A stretch of 9,559 bases of DNA from Firmicutes bacterium UBA1440 (GCA_002329565.1 DCTM01000016.1:1-9559), one strand, 5' to 3'. Counted from the first letter of the stretch, positions 1-5,468 are shown. Made by a program: numbers and translations. The notes: a model not told the origin generated them from the letters alone.

Positions 1-28
1 TGAACCATTTTACAGTACCGTTATTCAT
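1..28 (-). CDS. Cold-shock protein, 5' fragment (CspA family)
   Basis: Only the first nine codons are inside the window, read on the minus strand from the ATG at 28-26. They give MNNGTVKWF. The G-T-V-K-W-F block is the signature beginning of bacterial cold-shock proteins, small (about 65-70 aa) single-strand nucleic-acid-binding OB-fold proteins that act as RNA chaperones in the cytoplasm. The start is supported by a perfect AAAGGAGG Shine-Dalgarno at 44-37 (minus strand) with 8 nt spacing, and by a strong upstream promoter. The rest of the gene, including the RNP1 and RNP2 motifs, lies outside the window. The identity is strong despite the short fragment because the start, the SD and the motif all agree. 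Confidence 0.9.
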
Positions 29-147
29 AAACCGTACCTCCTTTATAAGTGTTATTCAGTGCAAAAACAAAAGCCATAGAATATAAGCCAAAATGGAAAT
101 CGACCTATCTCTATGACTATCAATTACTACATTTAGAATACTTTAAT
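29..147 (-). promoter_or_regulatory. Long 5' leader of the cold-shock gene with SD
   Basis: This is the stretch between the promoter and the cold-shock start codon on the minus strand, giving a transcript leader of about 110 nt. It is AT-rich and ends in the SD AAAGGAGG (44-37). Long leaders that fold differently in the cold are known for csp genes in several bacteria. That this leader acts in such a way is inferred from its length and position; I did not recognise a conserved cold-box motif. Confidence 0.55.
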
Positions 148-176
148 AGTATATGCTATTAATATAGATTTGTCAA
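148..176 (-). promoter_or_regulatory. Promoter of the cold-shock gene
   Basis: On the minus strand a perfect -35 TTGACA (176-171) is followed after exactly 17 nt by TATACT (153-148), one base from the consensus -10. The expected transcription start is near 141. The quality of the match and the orientation toward the csp start make this one of the best-supported promoters in the window. Confidence 0.85.
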
Positions 177-291
177 TAAAAAATTATCACTTAAGAAAAA
201 CTGTCTCTCTTCTCATAAGAGATTGGATGCAGGCATACTTGAAAACAGAGCGCAATAATATGTGAGCATCGAAGAATTTTGCAAATATAAG

Positions 292-320
292 TTGAGTCAA
301 GAACAGAAATAATGTAAAAT
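292..320 (+). promoter_or_regulatory. Promoter of the sigma-factor gene
   Basis: TTGAGT (292-297), a 17-nt spacer and TAAAAT (315-320) give a sigma-A-type promoter with five of six matches at the -10 element. The expected start is near 327, just ahead of the AAGAGG SD at 332-337, so the leader would be very short. No typical ECF promoter (GGAAC -35) was seen here, so there is no sign of autoregulation. Confidence 0.6.
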
Positions 321-343
321 ACCGGCTAAAGAAGAGGTAATAA

Positions 344-382
344 ATGGTGAAGCCATGGCTGATAATGAAAAAAAGAATTTAA
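344..382 (+). other. Twelve-codon ORF overlapping the sigma-factor start
   Basis: The best-spaced start after the SD AAGAGG (332-337) is not the sigma-factor ATG at 355 (17 nt away) but an ATG at 344, 6 nt from the SD. It opens a different frame reading MVKPWLIMKKRI and stops at 382, inside the sigma gene. It could be a leader peptide coupled to sigma-factor translation, a chance ORF, or a sign of an indel in the A-rich stretch 367-386. I cannot tell these apart from the sequence alone. Confidence 0.3.
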
Positions 383-1134
383 AAAAGGAAATTTCATTGG
401 TCTTTGAGGAGCAATACGAAAAGTTGTTTGGCATGGTTTATCGCATGACGGAGAACATTCAAGATACGGAAGATGTTTTGCAGAACGTGTTTATAAAAGC
501 GTACAGTAACATCGAAAAATTCAGAGGGGATTCCGAGCTATCTACCTGGATATATCGAATAGCCGTGAACGAGAGCAACAGATATATGCAAACATGGAAT
601 AAGTTGCCCGTTATTCAAATCTCGGAAAATTTGGGACTGTCAGAAAAAGATTTCTTCGAAAGCCTCGAGTATACCCAAAATCCGGATGACAACTTAATCG
701 TTGAAGAAATGAGAGAAAAATGTTTACGGGGCTTTTTAAGATGTATTCCGCAAAAAATGAGAGTTTGTTTTCTGCTTAAAACTTGCCTTGAATTAAAAAA
801 TAAAGAGATTGCAGCAGTGCTTAATATTACCGAAGCAAATGTAAAGGTTCTTCTGCACAGAGGCAGGGAGAAGATTAAGGAAATGTTTGAATACAGGTGT
901 AACCTCATTGATCCCACCAAACCTTGTAAATGTTATCTGTGGATTAAATTTATGAGAGACAATGGATTGCCTTTGCCCGAAAACGGCATTAATTACCGGA
1001 GCAAAGAATTGGAGGAAGAGCATTTCAAAAACATGAACACAATGAAGCAAATAGAGTATTTATATAAAGTAGAGCACGAATATACATATGAAGAATTTTT
1101 GAACAGATTGCAGAAATTATCGATCAGTCTGTAA
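355..1134 (+). CDS. ECF-type RNA polymerase sigma factor with cysteine-containing C-terminal extension
   Basis: This 259-aa protein has the two-domain layout of sigma-70 family group 4 (ECF) factors, which direct RNA polymerase to stress-type promoters. Region 2 covers about residues 17-80 (VYRMTENIQDTEDVLQNVF, then the FRGDSELSTWIYRIAVNE block). Region 4 with its helix-turn-helix is about 123-178 (KNKEIAAVLNITEANVKVLL, then HRGREKIKEMF). After it comes an extra 80 residues beginning C182-N-L-I-D-P-T-K-P-C191-K-C193, reminiscent of a metal or redox site, then a charged tail. Typical ECF factors are 160-200 aa, so this tail is extra. No membrane anti-sigma gene is adjacent. The start is uncertain: the ATG at 355 is 17 nt from the SD, and an in-frame TTG at 397 preceded by AAGGAA (385-390) is an alternative that keeps region 2 intact. 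Confidence 0.88.
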   Translation: MADNEKKNLKKEISLVFEEQYEKLFGMVYRMTENIQDTEDVLQNVFIKAYSNIEKFRGDSELSTWIYRIAVNESNRYMQTWNKLPVIQISENLGLSEKDFFESLEYTQNPDDNLIVEEMREKCLRGFLRCIPQKMRVCFLLKTCLELKNKEIAAVLNITEANVKVLLHRGREKIKEMFEYRCNLIDPTKPCKCYLWIKFMRDNGLPLPENGINYRSKELEEEHFKNMNTMKQIEYLYKVEHEYTYEEFLNRLQKLSISL

Positions 1135-1148
1135 ATATTGTAACCATT

Positions 1149-1192
1149 TCCTTTCATACGAGGTCTAATTAATAAAAGACAATATGAAAGGA
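1149..1192 (+). promoter_or_regulatory. Hairpin covering the SD of the OsmC-family gene
   Basis: TCCTTTCATA (1149-1158) pairs perfectly with TATGAAAGGA (1183-1192), a 10-bp stem. Inside the 24-nt loop GTCT (1163-1166) can pair with AGAC (1177-1180). The right arm contains the AAAGGAG SD used by the start at 1201, so folding would block ribosome access. A T6 run (1195-1200) follows, so the same structure could also act as a weak terminator for the sigma-factor transcript. The pairing is seen directly; the regulatory role is inferred. Confidence 0.55.
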
Positions 1193-1200
1193 GCTTTTTT

Positions 1201-1644
1201 ATGGGTAATTATCTGGAAGCGAAGATCCAATTGTTAAATGACGGGGTAAAGTTCAAATCCGTAGTTGAAGGAAAACCTGAGATTATCACGGACTACTTAC
1301 CTCCGTATGGGGACGGGTTAAGCGTATTACCGTTGGAACTTTTTCTGATCAGTTTCGGGACCTGCGCCGGAGGGGTCATAACACCGATGCTCAGAAAAAT
1401 GGGCAAGCAAGTTTTGAATTTCGGGATTGTTGTTCAGGGAAAACGCAGGGAAGAACATCCGTTATGTTTTGAAGAAATAAAACTTATCATTTCTGTGACA
1501 TCGCCTGATATAACGGAAGAAGATGTGAAAAAGGTATTAGTGCTTGCCGAAGAAAAAATCTGTCCTGTATGGGCTATGATAAAGGGGAATGTGCTTGTTA
1601 CATATGAAATATGCGTAACAAAATCGCCATCCGATCCGTGCTGA
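1201..1644 (+). CDS. OsmC family protein (thiol peroxidase-like)
   Basis: The 147-aa product matches the OsmC/Ohr fold in length and in its two landmark cysteines: C55 in the helix P-L-E-L-F-L-I-S-F-G-T-C-A-G-G, and C121 in E-K-I-C-P-V-W-A-M-I-K-G. In OsmC and Ohr the pair reduces organic or fatty-acid hydroperoxides in the cytoplasm, usually with lipoyl or thiol reductants. Three further cysteines (C89, C138, C147) are present. The arginine typical of the Ohr active site is not obvious, so the general OsmC label is safer than Ohr. The start is set by AAAGGAG at 1187-1193 with 7 nt spacing. It lies 66 bp after the sigma-factor gene in the same orientation, so co-transcription is possible. Many OsmC-like proteins have no proven substrate. 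Confidence 0.85.
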   Translation: MGNYLEAKIQLLNDGVKFKSVVEGKPEIITDYLPPYGDGLSVLPLELFLISFGTCAGGVITPMLRKMGKQVLNFGIVVQGKRREEHPLCFEEIKLIISVTSPDITEEDVKKVLVLAEEKICPVWAMIKGNVLVTYEICVTKSPSDPC

Positions 1645-1765
1645 TTTGCTTAAACGAGTATTGATGTCATGGATTGACTGTGGTATTTTAAAAATGAAAA
1701 ATTAATTAATGAGGTAGTTGTTTGGATATTGTTTTGTAAGAAACACGAATTGTGTAAAAGCTGAA

Positions 1766-1790
1766 AGGGCGATAATTGATCGCTTTGTTT
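1766..1790 (+). terminator. Possible weak terminator after the OsmC-family gene
   Basis: GCGAT (1769-1773) pairs with ATCGC (1779-1783) around the loop AATTG. Three more pairs (two G-U, one A-U) extend the stem to 8 bp. The following T-rich tail (CTTTGTTTG) is interrupted. It is about 120 nt after the OsmC stop codon, so read-through to here would be needed. Confidence 0.4.
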
Positions 1791-1793
1791 GCT

Positions 1794-1823
1794 TTGCAAT
1801 CATGTTTCATACAAGACTATGAC
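1794..1823 (+). promoter_or_regulatory. Weak candidate promoter for rsgA
   Basis: TTGCAA (1794-1799) and TATGAC (1818-1823) are 18 nt apart and each match the sigma-A consensus at four of six bases. It is listed because rsgA needs some promoter upstream of the terminator at 1858-1892. Another possibility is TTGACT at 1674-1679, which lacks a good -10. Neither is convincing alone. Confidence 0.25.
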
Positions 1824-1857
1824 TAACGGTGTTTCTGTAAAAATATAAGAACTGCTT

Positions 1858-1892
1858 GGGCATAGTTATGTGACTGTGCCCTTTTATTTTTT
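1858..1892 (+). terminator. Intrinsic terminator or attenuator directly before rsgA
   Basis: GGGCATAG (1858-1865) pairs with CTGTGCCC (1874-1881), an 8-bp stem with one G-U pair and an 8-nt loop. It is followed by TTTTATTTTTT (1882-1892). It ends 8 nt before the rsgA SD, leaving no room for an rsgA promoter downstream of it. It therefore either terminates the OsmC transcript with read-through, or serves as a regulated attenuator in the rsgA leader. Confidence 0.75.
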
Positions 1893-1912
1893 GAATAATG
1901 AGGTGAAATAAC

Positions 1913-2992
1913 TTGAATCAATTAATTCGTTACGGCGCAAACGAGCGCTGTCTCGCGGAGGCAACTCTCTATCCCGGGCTGTTCCCGGCAAGAGTGGTTT
2001 CGCAATATAAAGATCTGTATAAGATTGTCACCGAGGCCGGAGAATGCCCGGCTGAGATTTCCGGCAAATTTCGATACGAGACAACTCGTCTTTCTGAGTA
2101 TCCTGCAGTTGGAGATTTTGTTATGGTTGACCGTATCCGAGGCGATTCCGGCAATGCTATTATACACAAGGTGTTGACGCGGAAAAGTGTATTTGAACGT
2201 GTGGCTGTGGGAGATGAGCATCAGACACAAGTGATTGCAGCAAATATTGATACAGTATTTATCTGCATGTCTTTGAACAACAACTACAATTTGAACCGCC
2301 TTGAACGATATCTATCGGTGGCTTGGAACAGCGGAGCAATTCCGGTAGTCGTGCTGACGAAAGCTGATCTGGCTGAAGATTTATCCGAGGTTATGGCCGG
2401 AATCTCAGCCGCGGCTCCGTGCACGGATGTGATTGTGACATCAAGCCACGATCAGGCTTCCTGTGAGAAATTGTTGCCTTGGCTGCAACCGGGTATGACG
2501 GCATCTTTTATCGGTTCCTCCGGCGTAGGAAAATCTACATTGATCAATCGGCTGATGGGAGAAGAGCGTTTGGCGACGTTGGAAATCAGGCAAGATGATA
2601 AAGGAAGACATACCACCACGCGCAGGAAGTTGTTGATCCTGCCGCAGGGCGGTATCGTAATCGACACTCCCGGTATGCGTGAGCTTGGAGTTGAGTCGAT
2701 CGATCTGTCAAAGACGTTTTCAGAAATAGATCGCTTGGCAAGCAATTGTCGTTTTCGTGATTGTACTCATTCGTCAGAACCCGGTTGCGCTGTTTTGCAG
2801 GCAATCGAAGACGGAACGCTGGACCCACGGCGTCTGGAAAACTATCGCAAATTAAAACGAGAGGCCCGATATGACGGCCTTTCCTCAAAACAAATCGAAA
2901 CCCAAAAACTCAACGGTATGTTCGAGGATGTGGGCGGCATGAAAAATGCAAGAAAGTATATTCGCCAAAATAATAAACGAACAAAAAAATAA
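1913..2992 (+). CDS. rsgA: Ribosome small-subunit-dependent GTPase A (RsgA/YjeQ)
   Basis: RsgA binds the 30S subunit late in its assembly, checks the decoding centre and releases on GTP hydrolysis, which 30S stimulates. The 359-aa protein has an N-terminal OB-fold region (about 20-100). The circularly permuted GTPase domain follows: G4 TKAD at 149-152, the G1/P-loop GSSGVGKS at 201-208, the G2 region GRHTTTRR near 230, and G3 DTPG at 251-254. The zinc knuckle has ligands C279, C284, H286 and C292 in the family spacing C-x4-C-x-H-x5-C. The tail is basic. The start is a TTG at 1913, fixed by GAGGTGA at 1900-1906 with 6 nt spacing; no in-frame ATG competes nearby. It is larger than B. subtilis RsgA (about 298 aa) and closer to the E. 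coli length (350 aa), and could be a second paralogue. It is a single-gene unit ended by the terminator at 3019-3059. Confidence 0.95.
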   Translation: MNQLIRYGANERCLAEATLYPGLFPARVVSQYKDLYKIVTEAGECPAEISGKFRYETTRLSEYPAVGDFVMVDRIRGDSGNAIIHKVLTRKSVFERVAVGDEHQTQVIAANIDTVFICMSLNNNYNLNRLERYLSVAWNSGAIPVVVLTKADLAEDLSEVMAGISAAAPCTDVIVTSSHDQASCEKLLPWLQPGMTASFIGSSGVGKSTLINRLMGEERLATLEIRQDDKGRHTTTRRKLLILPQGGIVIDTPGMRELGVESIDLSKTFSEIDRLASNCRFRDCTHSSEPGCAVLQAIEDGTLDPRRLENYRKLKREARYDGLSSKQIETQKLNGMFEDVGGMKNARKYIRQNNKRTKK

Positions 2993-3018
2993 AAACAAAT
3001 AAGAATAAGAGGAAAAGA

Positions 3019-3059
3019 AGGCAAGTCCGGGAAAACTCACATGCTTGCCTCCTGTTTTT
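3019..3059 (+). terminator. Terminator after rsgA
   Basis: AGGCAAG (3019-3025) pairs with CTTGCCT (3044-3050), 7 bp perfect with an 18-nt loop, followed by CCTG and T5 (3055-3059). It lies 27 nt after the rsgA stop. The large loop makes it weaker than the other terminators here. Confidence 0.65.
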
Positions 3060-3138
3060 GAGTTAAGCCTTTGAAATGGCGGTTGACAATGAACCCGAGC
3101 CCATAAAAGTGTCACCTGCCGACCGGGTTGCCAAATCG

Positions 3139-3154
3139 CTTGTCCTGTGACAAG
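3139..3154 (+). promoter_or_regulatory. Palindrome upstream of the Mn-catalase gene
   Basis: CTTGTC (3139-3144) and GACAAG (3149-3154) form a perfect 6-bp inverted repeat around CTGT. It lies about 100 bp before the catalase start, where an operator would be placed, and is followed at once by a TATATT hexamer (3157-3162) that could be a -10 element with no clear -35. A TTGACA at 3083-3088 is nearby but has only a poorly spaced -10. The palindrome does not match the PerR or Fur consensus. Confidence 0.35.
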
Positions 3155-3252
3155 TGTATATTCGTTTTTGTCGCGAACCGATTAATATATTAGGTTAAAA
3201 CAGAGTATTTTATTGAGTTTTGGAAAGCATAGTGGCAGGAGGTATATACAAT

Positions 3253-3933
3253 ATGTTTAAACATGAAAAACAATTATTTCATTCGGTCGGGATAGAAAGA
3301 CAAAACCCGCAATATGCTGTATTATTACAGGAACAGCTGGGCGGCGGGAATGGTGAACTTAAGGCGGCAATGCAATACATGTCACAAAGTTTTCGTATAA
3401 AAGACCCGGCCATCAAAGATTTATTTATGGACATCGCTGCAGAAGAGTTGAGCCATATGGAAATGGTCGCCGAAACAATCAATTTATTAAATGGGCATGA
3501 TGTGGACTATAAACAAGTAGATGCCGGTGAAATACAATCACATGTGATTCTGGGGTTGAATCCGGGGTTGATTAATTCATCAGGGTATTCCTGGACTTCG
3601 GATTATGTAACCGTCACCGGTGATCTTTGCGCCGATCTTTTGTCCAATATTGCATCCGAACAAAGGGCAAAAGTGGTCTATGAATATTTATACAGACAGA
3701 TAGAAGATAAAAAAGTCGGGGAAACGATAGAATTTCTGTTAAATCGGGAAGAAGCGCATAATGCATTATTCAGGGAAGCTTTTAACCGTGTTCAGGATAC
3801 CGGATCAAATAAAGATTTTGGAGTGACGGAAGATTCAAGACTGTATTTTAATCTGTCAAGTCCTTCTCCTGCAAATGCTTTCGGTGACACAAAAGCTGCT
3901 CCGCCGATTTTTAATAATCCCAACCCAAATTAA
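3253..3933 (+). CDS. Manganese catalase family protein
   Basis: The product is a ferritin-like four-helix protein of the Mn-catalase/CotJC family. Mn-catalases break down hydrogen peroxide to water and oxygen with a di-manganese centre in the cytoplasm; CotJC is a spore-coat relative. All five expected metal ligands are visible: E35, E65 and H68 (in AEELSHMEM), E136 (in ASEQR), and H169 (in REEAH). These correspond to E35, E66, H69, E148 and H181 of the Lactobacillus enzyme. At 226 aa it lies between CotJC (about 190) and full-length Mn-catalases (about 270-300), with a short Pro/Asn-rich tail. The ATG at 3253 is chosen because AGGAGGT (3237-3243) precedes it by 9 nt. An upstream in-frame TTG at 3220 would place this SD inside the gene. 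It stands alone between two terminators. Confidence 0.9.
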   Translation: MFKHEKQLFHSVGIERQNPQYAVLLQEQLGGGNGELKAAMQYMSQSFRIKDPAIKDLFMDIAAEELSHMEMVAETINLLNGHDVDYKQVDAGEIQSHVILGLNPGLINSSGYSWTSDYVTVTGDLCADLLSNIASEQRAKVVYEYLYRQIEDKKVGETIEFLLNREEAHNALFREAFNRVQDTGSNKDFGVTEDSRLYFNLSSPSPANAFGDTKAAPPIFNNPNPN

Positions 3934-3976
3934 TACAAGTATAAAATTATAAAAGAAAAAGTATTACCTTTATTGC

Positions 3977-4016
3977 AAGCTGTTCCGAATGAAAAGCGAA
4001 AACAGCTTATTTTTTT
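3977..4016 (+). terminator. Terminator after the Mn-catalase gene
   Basis: AAGCTGTT (3977-3984) pairs with AACAGCTT (4001-4008), 8 bp perfect with a 16-nt loop. It is followed by a T-rich run through 4016 that contains seven consecutive T (4010-4016). It lies 44 nt after the stop codon at 3933. Confidence 0.85.
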
Positions 4017-4173
4017 GTATAATAGAAAACCACGCGTGGCTGTTTGTATAGTGCATAATTAAAAAGGCTGTTTTTTGCAGGCGTTTGAGGTGATTCTGAA
4101 ATTTTACTTATTGAGGTGCTACACTGTCGCGGCATGATATGAATGCTTTTTAATGAAAATATGATTTTGACAC

Positions 4174-4335
4174 AAAAAATGAGCAAAAATTCAAGTTGTA
4201 CAAGCTTTACGGGCTTTTTAACCCTCGTTTTGTCTCATTTATACCGAATTCTGTTTAAATGGAAGGCAGTTTCGGCTCACATATTACATATTTTACCAAA
4301 TATCCGTGTATAAGTTGAAAATTTGCTCATTTTTC
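4174..4335. repeat. 162-bp element with 21-nt inverted ends
   Basis: The arm 4174-4194 (containing AAATGAGCAAA) and the arm 4315-4335 (containing TTTGCTCATTT) are reverse complements at 18 of 21 positions; the mismatches are two adjacent inner bases and the outermost base. The 120-bp interior has an AT-rich character and further short palindromes such as TTGTACAA. No target-site duplication was found at the edges. It could be a MITE-like element, a long RNA hairpin, or a regulatory structure. Confidence 0.5.
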
Positions 4336-4364
4336 GGCAAAAAACTGACAAGCTGTGAGATACA

Positions 4365-4388
4365 CTGCCAAGCTGCCAAACTGCCAAA
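4365..4388. repeat. Three tandem copies of CTGCCAAR
   Basis: The units are CTGCCAAG, CTGCCAAA and CTGCCAAA, 8 bp each without gaps. The array lies between the inverted-repeat element and the purine-rich tract. It is too short and non-coding to assign a role; iterons for replication are unlikely on context. Confidence 0.75.
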
Positions 4389-4428
4389 AGTGAGAAAGGT
4401 AAGTTAAAAAACTAAATGCCAAAAACAC

Positions 4429-4455
4429 GAAGGAACTGCGAAGGAACTGCGAAGG
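4429..4455. repeat. Tandem repeat of GAAGGAACTGC
   Basis: Two perfect 11-bp copies (4429-4439 and 4440-4450) are followed by a partial third (GAAGG, 4451-4455). It marks the left side of the purine-rich tract. Confidence 0.8.
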
Positions 4456-4740
4456 TACGGCTGATACGGATAAAGAGTTAAGAAAGAGCTAAGAAAAGAG
4501 ATAGGAAGGGCTTAATGAGGATCTATAGCAGAACTGTAAGGGTGAAAAGAGGGCGAGGGGGAATGGAAAACTGTGAAGATGAGAAGACATCTAGGAAGGG
4601 TTAATGATGAGCTGTAAAAGAGAGAAGATGCCGTGAGAGGTTAATGAGGGACTGAAAAGTAAGCTGAGACTAATCAGAGAAGGACTTGAAGAGAGTTGAG
4701 AAGAAGCGAAGGGGAAAAGCGGCGATAGGGAGTTAAATAG
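4441..4740 (+). repeat. Purine-rich tract with recurring GG(N)TTAATGA motifs
   Basis: By hand count 227 of 300 bases are A or G on the plus strand, about 76%. Within it the motif GGG-TTAATGA or close forms recurs at about 4508-4520, 4598-4609 and 4639-4649, with a looser copy near 4727-4737. Each is followed by sequence resembling CTGTAAAAG or CTGAAAAG. This looks like a degenerate repeat array. Stops appear in all plus-strand frames and no ORF of notable length is present on either strand. Such sequence would give an unstructured purine-rich RNA if transcribed rightward. Function unknown. Confidence 0.6.
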
Positions 4741-4847
4741 AGGTGTGAAGGTGAAAAATGGCGCGGTGCAGTGGTAAGCTTAAACCGGAGGCGAATGGAG
4801 TAAACTTTGGACAGAAGATGTATAATGTATTCGGGGAATTAACGAGC

Positions 4848-4876
4848 TTGCTTGTAAATGAAATGAAAGGTATAAT
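4848..4876 (+). promoter_or_regulatory. Promoter of the macro-domain operon
   Basis: TTGCTT (4848-4853), a 17-nt spacer and a perfect TATAAT (4871-4876) point at the macro-domain gene, with an expected start near 4883 and a leader of about 70 nt. A second TATAAT lies at 4821-4826 but lacks a matching -35 box. Confidence 0.65.
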
Positions 4877-4952
4877 GCTTTTAAGAATAGAATGAATAAA
4901 ATTGAAATAAAATTAATATTTGCATTGGATTATTGTACTTGAGGAGGAGGAC

Positions 4953-5468
4953 ATGGCGTTTACTGTTATCTGTAAGGACATCACTAAAATGAAGGTTGAT
5001 GCAATTGTTAACGCTGCGAACACAGACCTTGTTATGGGGGGCGGTGTTTGTGGAGCTATATTTAAAGCAGCGGGTATTTCGGACATGAAAAATGCTTGTG
5101 CCGGGCTTGCGCCAATCAGAACCGGAGATGCAGTAATTACACCCGGATTTAAGCTTGCCGCCAAATACGTTGTTCATACTGCGGGTCCCGTGTACCGCGG
5201 CGGCAAAGCCGGCGAAGCGGAGCAACTGCGATCGTGCTATTTGAACAGTCTGAAACTGGCGGCAGAAAATAAATGCCGGAGCATCGCATTTCCACTGATT
5301 TCAAGCGGCATTTACGGCTATCCGAAAGACGAAGCTGTGGCCGTGGCGGTCTCGGCTATTCGGGATTTCCTTGCCGACCATGACTTGGATGTGTATCTTG
5401 CCGTATTGGATAAGGAGACGCTTGCTGCCGGCGAGAAGCTGCTTGGTGATGCCGAAAATAAACGTTAA
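4953..5468 (+). CDS. Macro-domain protein (ADP-ribose-binding fold)
   Basis: The 171-aa protein is a single macro domain, a fold that binds ADP-ribose and often removes ADP-ribose or acetyl groups from modified molecules. Visible motifs are VDAIVNAANTDL (N20-A-A-N23), the glycine loop MGGGVCGAIFKAAG (28-41), VVHTAGPVY (73-81), and FPLISSGIYGYP (113-124). In MacroD/YmdB-type hydrolases the glycine loop reads GGVDGAIH, with the Asp and His tied to catalysis; here these positions are C33 and F37, so activity may differ or the protein may only bind ligand. The ATG at 4953 follows AGGAGGAGG (4942-4950); an upstream TTG at 4920 in frame lacks such support. It is the first gene of a likely operon, 25 bp before the ammonia-lyase gene. 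Confidence 0.9.
   Translation: MAFTVICKDITKMKVDAIVNAANTDLVMGGGVCGAIFKAAGISDMKNACAGLAPIRTGDAVITPGFKLAAKYVVHTAGPVYRGGKAGEAEQLRSCYLNSLKLAAENKCRSIAFPLISSGIYGYPKDEAVAVAVSAIRDFLADHDLDVYLAVLDKETLAAGEKLLGDAENKR

Larger units (their letters stand above)
4017..4952. other. Long region without a convincing gene
   Basis: This stretch of about 930 bp has no ORF with both a credible SD and a recognisable product. It contains a 10-bp palindrome CCACGCGTGG (4030-4039), an inverted-repeat element (4174-4335), an 8-bp and an 11-bp tandem repeat, and a strongly purine-rich tract. The promoter and SD of the macro-domain gene are at its right end. Short ORFs exist, such as 4179-4313 (44 codons, no SD) and 4515-4604 (29 codons), but nothing supports them as genes. 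Confidence 0.7.

Noticed and set aside
206..222. Hairpin TCTCTT/AAGAGA between the divergent genes
   Set aside because: It has 6 bp, low GC and no T-run on either strand; it is too weak to call a terminator or operator.
4018..4023. TATAAT just after the catalase terminator
   Set aside because: There is no -35 element at 16-18 nt upstream, and the region overlaps the terminator T-run.
4030..4039. Palindrome CCACGCGTGG
   Set aside because: It is perfect but short and has no gene or promoter beside it; no role can be supported.
4179..4313. 44-codon ORF inside the inverted-repeat element
   Set aside because: It has no SD, starts within the inverted-repeat arm, and the product resembles no family I recognise.
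4429..4460. GGAAC boxes resembling ECF -35 elements
   Set aside because: They are part of the 11-bp tandem repeat and no matching -10 element or gene start follows at the proper distance.
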